A stretch of DNA of 64,000 nucleotides from Acholoe squamosa. Its lineage: Eukaryota > Annelida > Polychaeta > Phyllodocida > Polynoidae. Positions 34,001 through 42,226 of the stretch are shown in pieces. The stretch lies in the NCBI GenBank assembly GCA_949317995.1, contig OX439042.1, forward strand, positions 14,549,174 through 14,613,173, read 5' to 3'. The notes under the pieces were generated by a model, which saw only the letters and a program-made list of their open reading frames with translations, was not told the DNA's origin and did not search any database. Each line of letters opens with the position of its first letter. The stretch's first letter is position 1. Both the position numbers and the translations under genes were made by a program.

Positions 34001-37000
34001 ACACTTTCACGTCCGCAGAAAATATGGTACAGTCCAGATTCAAAGGTCAGTTATGTAACCATTTAAATTACTTTTGTAGGTACTGTTTCTGATTTTGCGA
34101 AACTTAAGGGCACATTTGGAATTAATTGAAACATGAAGTGTATACAAAGACAACAAAGCAATTTATCAAATCGCTATTACAGCGTAAAGCATTTGAATCA
34201 TTAATTCCCTATCATTGTGATTTCAGATCTCGCACTAAAGATAAGGCTAAGGCTGTGATTCAAAATGGTGATGACCACATCTTGGTTAACGTACATCATC
34301 CTCAGGATCTGTATCTCATCACTAGAAAAAGGGAATATCTCAGGAAGCCAACAATGACTCTTCTTCTCAATGGCACGACAGATGAAGACAAGAAGCTTAC
34401 TGTTGTCGCAACACAGCAGGCTGTGTGGCACAGCCTGAAGTTTTGGCAGCCCCAGGAACTGGTATTGGCAGGAATATCAGCTGATGTCAGTGAAATGCTT
34501 CAGTCTGATCCTGCTGTGGGGCAGCTAATGCAGCGCTGTGGCTTTAAGATTGTTCTTGATGATGAAAAAAGACTTCATTACAAGTGCATGTGAGACTTCA
34601 AACATTTTTCATCTATTCACTTTGATATGTAGTGGGAATGTTAGTCAAAGGCCTTTACCCACTCCCCTTTTTAAAAAAATACCTTTGTGTGGTTGGCATT
34701 TCTCAAGATGCGGGACTTGAGATTTCAAAGTCACCCTGGAAGGTTCCTGTACGAGTACATGACAGTTTCGTCAAAAAAAAGTGATCGTAATATTATGCAA
34801 AGTTGGAATACACATAAAACCAGACATCCTCAAAACAATCTTAACGTTGGTGTTTGTTTAGTTATCATAATGTCTCCAGTCATACCACCATAGAACTGAG
34901 TGTATTATTTCCACCCCCACTGTGTAAAGTAGTGCGTAAAGTAGAATCCATTTGGTACAACTAGCCTAGAGGCGTTCACGGGCTTCCCTAGCCCACTTAA
35001 AAGGGTCTATTTCTCCTCTTTCCTATCCCCTCAGGATGTGTGTGGTGCACATATGCGTGGGCACTGACACATTCCTCTGTTAAATTATCAACCTGTGAAG
35101 CACGGGATAGCCACTTAGTGCCGCTAAAGTGCTGTAAAACACAAATCAATCAATAGAGGCGTTCAGTGTCTTACTGGGACCTGGGTGTCTGTAGTCGGAA
35201 CATATTTAGGTATGCCCTCCTGATGTTTAGATAGAGTCATGCAGATTTATGACATTTTCAATTTCAGATCAGAGATGAGTGACAGATATATACTGGAGGA
35301 TATAGATGACTGTATCAAGATACAAGTCGATGACTTCTGGGGCATGTTGGATATAACCTGTCCCAATCGCTGCTTCAGGAAACCTTGGCTAACTGTCACC
35401 TTCAGAATCCCACCAGACTTGATCCACACAACCCCTGCAGAGCTACAGTAGGCTTTAATGTATATACTGCAGGTTTGGAGACCAAAGCAACTCACACTGG
35501 AGCAATTGACTGCAGCCATAGCTGAAACTTTCAATTCTACAGCGGCTGTCAGTGATTTCAGGGATAGGTGTGGCTATGAAGTAATGTCTGCCAATGACGA
35601 TGGAGTCTGTTTCAGAGAACTGTAAGAATATGTGATGAGATTATTTGTGTGACCGGTATTAATGTTTAAGTGTTAAACTGATAGATTTATCAATTATTCC
35701 ATGTGTAATGCAACAGTCACTATGCTCACACTTCATGATTTGGGAATACTCTACCACTATAGAGAGCGATCATGCTGACTCATCAGATATGTATCAATTT
35801 GATATGGTCTGTTGACCTGGCATAAAGATTTAATGTGTTTCTTGCTCATATAAAAGAAATTCATATCATCCATAGAATCATTACACAGTTTGTAGACCCA
35901 TATAACAGTTCAGATTCCAAAACGTAAGCTCTTTTTTCATCTTCAGGTTTGAATTGAACCAGGTAAATGACACCATTTACATACGGGTGTCAAAAATTGA
36001 GAATGTGATGTCTGTTGTATGTAAAATGGAATACATTAAGAATCAGCTACTGACAGTCCACTCCACAGACACAGATGGGACAACAGATACAGATATACAA
36101 CTTGTTTTGTGTCATCTTCTCAAATCATGGCAGCCGGTCGAGTTGCTAGTGGAAACCTGTCTACACAACATCTTCCACCCAAGCATTGTCACTGAGATTG
36201 CCGTCAAGAATGGTTATGACGTCATATCGAATACCATAGATCACCTGTGCATGTGAGTCCTTGTCTAAATTGTTTCTCATTTAATCTGGAATTTTACCCA
36301 TGAGGGCCAGTCGTGTATCAACGTATCCATACATGACTCCAGCACTGGTAAGTCCAATGCTGCATTGATATGACTCGACCAACCAGAGGGCTTATACATT
36401 CTGCAATGCCAGGATTGTATTTATACATTCTACTGAAGTTGAGGGTCAGTCCCTATGGAAAAACAATACATATTCTGTGCTTGCTTGTCCAGGCAAGATG
36501 TCGTAAAACCTCCCACGGCTCATATGCATGGATACCCCTTGGACTTGGTGCACCTTATAGAGGATATCATAAGTTAGGGGGTGCCTTATATTTTGCTTAG
36601 AACAATATGTATTCTTTTCATCGTTGTACCACATGATTGTGAGTAACTAATCTCTTATGGGAACAGGTCACTGACCTTATAATGATAATTCTTGACTCTG
36701 ATGTATGTTCAGTTGTATGAATTTGACTATTTACAGCAGACACAAACTACACGCAACCTGGCCAAGCTATGCCGCAGGAGTAGTCATTGCTTCCAGTATG
36801 CTTTTGTCATTGGTTGTCCCTGGAGATGCCCTTCCTGCACTTACGCTATTTGCAATATGGTCAAAGGTCTTCTCCCGGCGTACTGAGATGTGGAGATGGT
36901 GGTGGTATATGCTACCATTTGTGATAATGCTACCCAGGGAGGCAGTCAGCGGAGCGTTTGGAGAGTTAACAAGCTGGAGACAGTGGTTGATAGCTACAGG

Positions 37001-37781
37001 AGGAACAGGGGTAGTGACATCATGGCAGAATGGATGGGGGAGACCGCGTGTGTGGTTGGTGGGTGCAGCTGTAGTCATTGCAGCAGGAATGTGTCAAGAG
37101 GGTTGGTTCAAGCTCCTTTATTGGGTTCTAAGACTGAGCATACCAGAAGCACTTCCACTGTCAACAGCAGGTCCAGGCATGGTGATGGCATTTTGGCTTA
37201 TTGTTAAATATGGTAGCAAACCACTTCTACAGGACAACATACAAATCTGGACGTGGCCATTAGTCAATGAAGTACTGTTGGTTAACAAGATGGGAACAGG
37301 TCTCCTATCGCGTTTGACGAGAATCCTATTGATAGTAGCTGTGTTGAGCTCCTGTCTACCTATTACCGAGGACTCCTGGTGGAGCTGGGTAGCATTCACG
37401 TGTGTGGTGGCAGCTGTAGAGGCAGCAGGCTTTTACAAGATCAGCTGTGGTGTCATGTATATAACAGAAGTGTGGTATACGGGACATACAATAAGCAGCC
37501 TCCAGCTCCCACCATTTCTGTACTATAGCCTACAGACCTACAGGACTGCATTCCTGGTGCTCTATTTGACATTACGTTGGTCGGAGGAGCGTCCTGACTG
37601 GCAAGCACCAGGAGGCTGGTTCAATGTACAGTGGGTATTTGTAAGGCACCAGTTTGTGATGTTCATGTATGTCAGTAGCTGTAATAATACCTGGTTCTGG
37701 TGGCTGTCATTGCCTGTGGCTTTGTGTTTGGATTGGTACCAAGGCAAGAAGTATCAAAAGTGGTTAGCCAACTTTCCATAA
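21207..37781 (+). CDS. CARD-NACHT receptor (NLR type) with C-terminal polytopic membrane domain
   Basis: Exons: 21207-21365, 21834-22019, 22171-22323, 23759-23905 (or 23914), 26171-26350, 26885-27040, 27457-27622, 28162-28342, 30747-32186, 32485-32799, 33021-33422, 33665-34045, 34227-34589, 35268-35621, 35947-36252 and 36737-37781. Phases agree at every junction. Order: CARDs, linker, NACHT ATPase, six module exons of unknown fold, then a region of about 348 residues with roughly nine hydrophobic segments. NLRs are STAND ATPases that oligomerise on danger or microbial signals; CARDs recruit partners by homotypic contact. No leucine-rich repeats are seen. In-frame stops lie at 33352-33354 and 35449-35451; both exons can be skipped without loss of frame. 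Whether the gene makes the full protein, several isoforms or is decaying cannot be told from DNA. It could also be two adjacent genes, though the phase match at 36252/36737 argues for one. Confidence 0.75.
21560..21685. repeat. Foldback hairpin in the CARD A intron
   Basis: Arms share TCTGACTGAGGGTTATCTCA and its complement, with outer parts ATAAATAGACAAAGG and CCTTTGTATCTATTT. The loop is about 15 bp. Confidence 0.7.
22171..23147 (+). pseudogene. CARD B, decayed copy
   Basis: The first-half exon at 22171-22323 is intact and very close to CARD A (IRLSPSFWAQLEKYEV), with a good donor CAG/GTGGGT. The second half near 22930-23147 is recognisable from CQGFLQAQIDTHQYHIITD but its 5' part has diverged. 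I see no in-phase acceptor, and repeat-like sequence fills the intron. Skipping both pieces keeps frame because all CARD exons are phase 0. Confidence 0.65.
23150..23425. mobile_element. Foldback MITE, copy 1
   Basis: The ends share AAATTTGGACA and CATCTTATACACGAGAAA with their complements, separated by TCTCGGGAATTTC-type repeats. A partial copy lies at 58850-59005 (CAGGAACTGGACAT, GTATAAGATGTTCTG, TCCAAATTTC). Confidence 0.7.
23759..26350 (+). CDS. CARD C (two exons)
   Basis: Exon 23759-23905 encodes KQKTLALVEHIHISQQLWDS and HVLSRLEVQ. Two donors nine bases apart (after 23905 or 23914) both keep phase 0. Exon 26171-26350 encodes EQIVNLIDHVKRGNKRTYRG and VTKDILGEDVPG, ending in a good GTAAGT donor. 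It is more diverged from CARD A than CARD B is. The intervening intron holds the 24.1-24.9 kb and 25.2-25.7 kb repeats. Confidence 0.75.
24125..24900. repeat. Region rich in GTGTTTAG/CTAAACAC motifs
   Basis: Many copies of TGTTTAG occur at 24138-24340 and of its complement at 24810-24870, suggesting the two ends of a decayed inverted-repeat element. A related stretch sharing TCTTGCAACGTTTTTGTA lies at 26390-26480. No coding. Confidence 0.5.
25240..25720. repeat. Degenerate tandem repeat (ACAAATGACATTAA type)
   Basis: A loose repeat of about 18-20 bp, with steps such as CACAAATGACATTAA and GGACACTATC, fills about 480 bp of the CARD C intron. The CTATC and GATAG versions lie on both strands. 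Confidence 0.6.
26885..27622 (+). CDS. CARD D (two exons)
   Basis: Exon 26885-27040 encodes GKPILMKKIHLTSNMCHLLE and the YKAISRDLLGEYK end. Exon 27457-27622 encodes AVQVEAILHSLHTGTTQQYH and RHIAEDILGEDA. The second donor is phase 1 (ATGG/GTATGC), which fits the linker exon at 28162 and marks the end of the CARD array. Helix pattern and intron position match the other copies. Confidence 0.75.
28162..28342 (+). CDS. Linker exon before NACHT
   Basis: About 60 residues including LHAAIRNLREEYNNNLFKSP and IDLQNVYTPLDITE. A short block of this style precedes the nucleotide-binding domain in other invertebrate NACHT proteins. The acceptor CTTTACAG and donor AA/GTAAGT are strong and both phases match the neighbours. 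Between it and the NACHT exon lie 2.4 kb of transposon-rich intron. Confidence 0.7.
28566..29293. mobile_element. Nested inverted-repeat elements with TGTAATGGGCGTGAGC ends
   Basis: The outer ends at 28566 and 29293 share TGTAATGGGCGTGAGCAAAA in inverted orientation. An inner pair runs from 28729 to 28948, with the motif doubled on the left and tripled on the right. A lone forward copy starts at 29100. This looks like one element inserted into another of the same family, in the intron before NACHT. Confidence 0.75.
30125..30489 (+). mobile_element. Hairpin-bearing dispersed element, copy 1
   Basis: Begins AGAACTAAACGACCGTGGTG and includes a GC-rich hairpin (CCCGAGGGCTAACGCCCTCGG at its centre). 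An almost identical copy lies in reverse orientation at 58254-58590. The open frames through it on either strand come from the transposon and are not taken as genes. Confidence 0.8.
30515..30680. repeat. Dispersed repeat ending in TCGTACCATCTTGAGAA
   Basis: Shares blocks such as TTGGTAGAACAGTCGTACCA and CGTACCATCTTGAGAA with 60140-60310 and 62500-62722, and shorter pieces near 62380-62430. Probably a MITE family; it sits directly before the NACHT exon. Confidence 0.6.
30747..32186 (+). CDS. NACHT (STAND ATPase) exon
   Basis: One exon of 480 codons. The Walker A motif GDAGSGKST lies at 30814-30840. The Walker B position reads ENVLLIVEALDQF at about 31033-31071, where most NACHT proteins have a D-G-L-D-E type motif, so the first acidic residue is Glu. 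The sensor-like strand VFITVRTDS keeps its arginine, and FTQNNRVDFARKLL and NPLNIMLACQLY match the following helical parts. The rest is helical, with KTEERLVERELLKRQQVNEK probably coiled. The frame runs on to TAG at 32202, but the donor GGACAG/GTGTGA at 32186 joins in phase to 32485. Confidence 0.85.
32485..33422 (+). CDS. Module exons 1 and 2; exon 2 has an in-frame stop
   Basis: Exon 32485-32799 encodes SDNGTVHLVLNNPSKWTQVL and a predicted beta-rich region. Exon 33021-33422 encodes GHDWQVSQKAIHGAPRYVYI onward. In the second exon TAA at 33352-33354 interrupts the frame, yet the downstream part (IRQTYGCYTLIYLHERSMEF) still aligns with the end of the sister module at 34227 and leads to a donor AT/GTGAGT in the shared phase 2. 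So the stop sits inside a module exon rather than at a gene end. I do not recognise the module family. Confidence 0.6.
33665..34589 (+). CDS. Module exons 3 and 4
   Basis: Exon 33665-34045 (WRRDVAGVPIDIYQKPNG) and exon 34227-34589 (RTKDKAKAVIQNGDDHILVN) are both open throughout and both phase 2 at each end. Each is about 120-127 residues. The WHSLKFWQPQELVLAG segment in exon 4 recurs in the next two exons as a W-x-P-x-E/Q-L motif, the clearest sign that these exons are tandem duplicates. Splice sites are good (CTGACAG, AG/GTCAGT, TTTCAG, AT/GTGAGA). No known domain is recognised. Confidence 0.65.
34967..35165 (+). mobile_element. Short retroposon with 12-bp target-site duplication
   Basis: TAGAGGCGTTCA at 34967-34978 is repeated exactly at 35154-35165. 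The 175 bp between ends in GCTGTAAAACACAAATCAATC-like sequence, the type of 3' tail seen in SINEs and 5'-truncated LINEs. It lies in an intron of the NLR module region. Confidence 0.75.
35268..35621 (+). CDS. Module exon 5, with an in-frame stop
   Basis: The exon has a good acceptor (AATTTCAG) and a donor CT/GTAAGA in phase 2. TAG at 35449-35451 interrupts it exactly in the middle of the module. The sequence after the stop (ALMYILQVWRPKQLTLEQL) aligns with the W-x-P-x-E-L motif of exons 4 and 6. The 354-nt length is in frame, so skipping the exon keeps the downstream frame. Confidence 0.6.
35947..36252 (+). CDS. Module exon 6
   Basis: Open throughout, 102 codons, starting LFELNQVNDTIYIRVS and containing LLKSWQPVELLVETC, the shared module motif. 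The donor ATGT-type AT/GTGAGT gives phase 2, which fits the membrane exon at 36737. It is shorter at the N-terminal side than the other modules. Confidence 0.65.
36737..37781 (+). CDS. Terminal exon: multi-pass membrane domain
   Basis: A single 1045-nt exon with acceptor TTTACAG, phase 2. It encodes about nine hydrophobic segments, among them AAGVVIASSMLLSLVV, VWLVGAAVVIAAGM, ILLIVAVLSSCLPI, WVAFTCVVAAVEAAGF and WFWWLSLPVALCLDW. They are joined by short loops rich in Trp and Arg/Lys; the end is KKYQKWLANFP. I do not recognise a transporter or receptor family. An in-frame ATG at 36705 could start a separate small gene, but it lies in the pyrimidine tract of the acceptor. A multi-pass domain is not a usual part of NLRs. 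Confidence 0.65.
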
Positions 37782-37960
37782 TAGTGCTAAGCATGTACTA
37801 CAGAGGGATTGTCACATAACTAATATTTATTGACTGTTGTTGAAAACAATTTAGCCCTTAAAGATAGGCATGATAAAAGTTAACTGTTTTATCTCTCACC
37901 CATCGATGGCTCTATAGAGGCTTTCTGTACTTTCTGGACAGCATGTATTGGATGATGATC

Positions 37961-37966
37961 AATAAA
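37961..37966 (+). terminator. Polyadenylation signal AATAAA for the NLR gene
   Basis: AATAAA lies 180 bp after the stop at 37781, with a T-rich stretch before it, giving a short 3' UTR. Confidence 0.55.
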
Positions 37967-38040
37967 ATGCTACCGTGTCTACCGTCATCAGTAGACATTC
38001 TACCTGTATTGTCATATCTGGATGTGCTAATAATGGTACA

Positions 38041-38664
38041 ACTTAAGGGCAAGACCTTGAGTAAGTTGATAATGTAGTTGTATTTATTCCAGCATATTGT
38101 ACAAAGTCTTAATGGTTACTAGTGTCTATGAAGGCAGCCTATGCTGGTCTGAGCGTACAGGTAGGACGCAGCCGGCAGGTAAGTTAGCAACTAGGGTGAC
38201 CCCTATGAGCGGTATGTGGAACTATGGGGGGTGTGTGTGTATACGGTGTACACGTAGCACAATGTATAGCGATAGAAATAGGTATAGAGACTTTATCATG
38301 TATATAAAGCTAAAAGATGTCCATATGTAACAGTATGACAATGAAAAGGCAGTGGATATAAGAAATATGAATTTGTTTGAAGTAAATGTTGATAGATACA
38401 CATCGTTTACATGCCTAGATATTATATACCCGAGTTAAAATATTTGTTTTAGCGTGTGCGCTTTAAATAGTATTGAAGACAAATGTTACCACATGTCTGG
38501 ATCTGGTTCTGCTACCGATAATCTCAAATAACTCTAGATTATTATTAGCTTGATATACTAGGAATAGGAAAATGCAAGAATTCCTATGTTAGTTTGCTAA
38601 CGGCATGTCTGTCTGGAATAAATCCAACTGCATTATGAACTTACTCAAGGTCTTGCCCTTAAGT
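38041..38664. mobile_element. 624-bp element with perfect 27-bp terminal inverted repeats
   Basis: The left arm 38041-38067 starts ACTTAAGGGCAAGACCTTGA and the right arm 38638-38664 is its exact complement. No transposase and no clear target duplication. It lies just after the NLR gene end. Confidence 0.8.
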
Positions 38665-39235
38665 CATTGTATAGCCATTTTAAGTGTAAAGGGCTTAACT
38701 ATAGAAATGATTGGAGAAAACATATTATTTTATAATGTTACATATCTAATGTCCCTCTGCTGATTTATCTTCAGGATTCTCTGGACATATTAAGGGCATC
38801 TATACAAACACTTTTAAAAGAGAAAACTAGGGGGTCACAGTTGAAATGAAAAGTTCTAAATTCTTTTTAATGAAACATATTCCCTTAAATATAGGATCCA
38901 ATGCATATTGAAGCGTTAAATCCACTATGACGCACGGCTAATGCGTCAGCTATGCGTCTGTTTTGGGGGCATTCGCATGCGTCTCGGCCGTGCGTCTGGT
39001 CGTGCGTCTTCGAAAAATACTCAGCTTCATGGGTCTGCGTCTACAGACGCAGACGCATGAGTCGCTTCCACTGGCCGTGAGTGTGCGTCTACAGCAGACG
39101 CATGGGAGACGCAGGCCTGAAACTACTTCCACTGCGCATGCGTCTGTCTGTGCGCGTGGTCACGTGACCTCTGTTTGGGTCTTTGTCAGAGAGGAAAGTC
39201 TGTGGTGTTTGGAAATCTTTCCTTCTCGAAACATC

Positions 39236-41317
39236 ATGTCACGCAAAAGAAAACAGGTTGAGATGGAGGCACAGGCGCAGTCTATAGAAGAGGAAAGTCT
39301 GCAGAATCTGAGGAACCTGGCAGCCTATGTCATCATGGATGATGACTTGGATGATGACTACATTTTGCGTAACCACAAGGTGCAGAGGTCACACATGTTT
39401 TGGATGCACCCATATCTGCGTTCAAGGAAGGAGGAAAGGATGAAAAGATCCCTTGCCAGGCTGGAAGAGGATTTCCTGAGGGTGAGAAATTTTTATGCTG
39501 TTTTACCCGTACATTTATATTCATTCCCATGTCACAGGTCAATGTCTACATAAGGCCTAGTCTCATGCCTCTATTATTTTTTATTTTCATGGAATTAAAA
39601 CATATCAATAAAAATAATTGGCTATGTGCTGAAAAACAATTTCAGAAGCACACTCATGAGATGGAGTGTATATGGACCCCTATGTAAAAAAGAGTCATCT
39701 CTTTATAAACCAGATACCTAAAAAAATACATTTTCTGGCTTTAATATATTTTTTGCCTTATTTCCAGCTTGGTTGCATTTCTGAGTTCAAGAAGACCACA
39801 CGCATGTCACCAGAGGTGTACAAGGACCTGCTAGAGATGGTGCGACCGTACATCACATACCAGGACACATCTTTCCGTGATGCAGTCACAGCTGAGGAGA
39901 GGTTGAGCTTGACTATCAGGTATCTGACACGAGGTAAGAAGTTTGAGTCTGTACAGACACAAAAGTGTGAAATTTTTCCTTCTCGTTTATATCTTGTTCA
40001 AAAACAGAAGAATACATTTTGTTTTATTTATGGCCAAAAAGTTGTGAGTTGCTTAACATAAAAATAATTTAATTAACTTTACACAATATTTCAGTCAATA
40101 GTTTTTAATTATGTGTTTTCCTCTCCAGGAGACAGTGTTACGACTCTTCACCAGGGTTACCTGGTAGGTGAGTCAACGGTGCTACCCGTGGTGAGAGACA
40201 CTTGCAAAGCCATCTTCAGAGCCTTGCATGAAACATACTTGAAGGTATGTGTCTTTAGACTAACTTTATGATCCCCCCCAAAATAAAAAAAAAAAATTAA
40301 AGGAACCACTTTAACACTGTCTGTGACATGATAATAGACCTTTCATTCCATATAGAAATCTTCTATCAAAAAAAAATTCCTGAAGTATGAGTGTGCGAGT
40401 AAAAGAATTACCCTTCTGCAGAAGCACAAGTCAAAGCCTGCTTCTATCTGACTGTAATTTTGTTTTTTATGTTTCAGCCGCCTACCACGAGGGATGACTG
40501 GTTAGCCATAGCCAAAGGGTACCATGACAAGTGGAACATGCCACATGTACTGGGTTCTTTGGATGGGAAGCATATCCGCATAAAGAAGCCAAAGAAGTCT
40601 GGTTCGAACTATTACAATTACAAAGGATATTACAGCATAATTCTGTTTGCCTTAGTAGATGCAGACTATAAGTTCACATATGTGGATGTCGGAGGGGAAG
40701 GTAAAGCATCAGATAGCACTATTTGGAAGTACTCCTCTTTTGCTCAGGATATTGATGCCCCAGGTAACCCCCTTAATGTGCCAGAACCCTCAACTTTTCC
40801 AGGCTTCAACAGGGAGTTGCCCTATCATTTTCTTGCTGATGACGCATTCGAGATGAGTGAGAGACTTATGAAGCCATATCCCTCCACCAAACTCACCCCC
40901 CAGCAGAGGATATTCAACTACCGCCTGAGCAGGTCTAGACGGTGTGTGGAGAACGCCTTTGGGATCCTGGCCACTCGTTTCAGGATTTTCCGCCGAGAAA
41001 TAGAAATGGCTCCAGAAAATGTGGACATTATAGTACTGGCATGTGTGGCTCTGCATAATTACCTTAGAACAGTGGCCCCAGGAGTATACCTTCCGAAGGA
41101 AGCTTGCGACTGGGAGGGGAAAGACTACAAACAGCACAAAGGTCTGTGGCGTGCAGAGAAGGTCCTCCCAGGCGGAAAGCCTACTACTGTACGCAACCGA
41201 TCAGACAGGGTCAAGATAATGAGGAACAATCTCGCGGGATGGTGTCTGACCAAGGAGGGAGAACTTCCAAAACAGTGGGACGTTATTATGCAACATGACT
41301 TCTACTTTGAGCGCTAA
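39236..41317 (+). CDS. HARBI1-like DDE transposase (Harbinger)
   Basis: Four exons: 39236-39481, 39768-39933, 40129-40244 and 40478-41317, all junctions in phase, giving about 455 residues without a stop. The N-terminal part is acidic with an RKRK patch; exon 2 has FKKTTRMSPEVYKDLLEMV, a helical pre-domain typical of the family; exon 3 gives the helix-turn-helix-like LHQGYLVGESTV. The catalytic domain has Asp at 40562-40564 (SLDGKH), Asp at 40841-40843 (LADDAF) and Glu at 40949-40951 (CVENAFG). It cuts and pastes the element by DDE chemistry and usually needs the MADF/Myb-like partner for nuclear import and DNA binding. With an intact frame it may be recent or active. The start was chosen at the first ATG after the subterminal repeats. 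Confidence 0.9.
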
Positions 41318-41634
41318 GTGTGAACCCCGGAGTCTATGAACTTTAGTGTGTGGCCAGTAATGACAATGTCAGAGCTATTTCCTTTTCAGCTAAGTAAGTC
41401 ATGTACACTGTGGTTCATGATATAAACTTATGTATGTATATCAGTCAGATAGAAAAAAAGAAATACTATGATTAACAACAAAAACATTAACCTTTATTAA
41501 AGAAATTAACAAAAGTTCTTGAACTGGAATATACTTTGGCTTAAGACACTTTTCTGATACGTGTGTAGGCTTCTCCCTTCTTTGAGGCAGGATATATCGA
41601 ACTCTAGCCCTGGTAAGTGAACAAACATGAACCC

Positions 41635-41640
41635 AATATA

Positions 41641-41690
<50 letters not shown>
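41635..41690. repeat. TA-rich microsatellite
   Basis: About 55 bp of (TA)n with a few changes, between the two convergent Harbinger genes. Confidence 0.9.
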
Positions 41691-42226
41691 TATTTATCTG
41701 TCTTTCTGTAAGCATAGAATAAATTATTTATCTTGTTCTTCAGAACCCGTATGTGTTTAAATTAGTCATGAGATCTTGATCCTTGATGGAAAGTCTTAAG
41801 AAAGGCACCTGTGTTCGGGAAGCCCTATATGTCATACGTGTACACTTTTAGTTTGTAGACGCTGATTGTACTGTCATTTAATATATAGACGCTCAACTTT
41901 ATAAGTTAACTCCTACAGCATCGCAAGAACAAAAAATAAAATATCATAAGTTAGAATCATGCATCATTCATCTAAAACAAATTGTTCTTGAGCACGAACT
42001 GTAAAAACTTGGATAAATACTAGTCATAGTATCATAGTAACATAAGACATGAACATGTAATTTTCCATATTAAGCACCACGCCAGGCTTTCTTGCACAAT
42101 TATATAAATAAAAAGTTCTTTTCCTTTTTCATACAAAATGTTCAAACAAATTTCTCTTGTTGTGTGTTATTTGAGAACTTCCGTCTTTTATATATAATCA
42201 TCGTGGACGACAAACATGAATTAAGT

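Noticed and set aside
36705-36736. ATG at 36705 as start of an independent membrane-protein gene
   Set aside because: It lies in the pyrimidine tract before a good acceptor whose phase matches the preceding module exon; kept only as an alternative.
38963-39235. N-terminal extension of the transposase frame upstream of 39236
   Set aside because: The extra codons translate the subterminal GCGTCTG repeats of the element, so the first ATG after them was taken as start.
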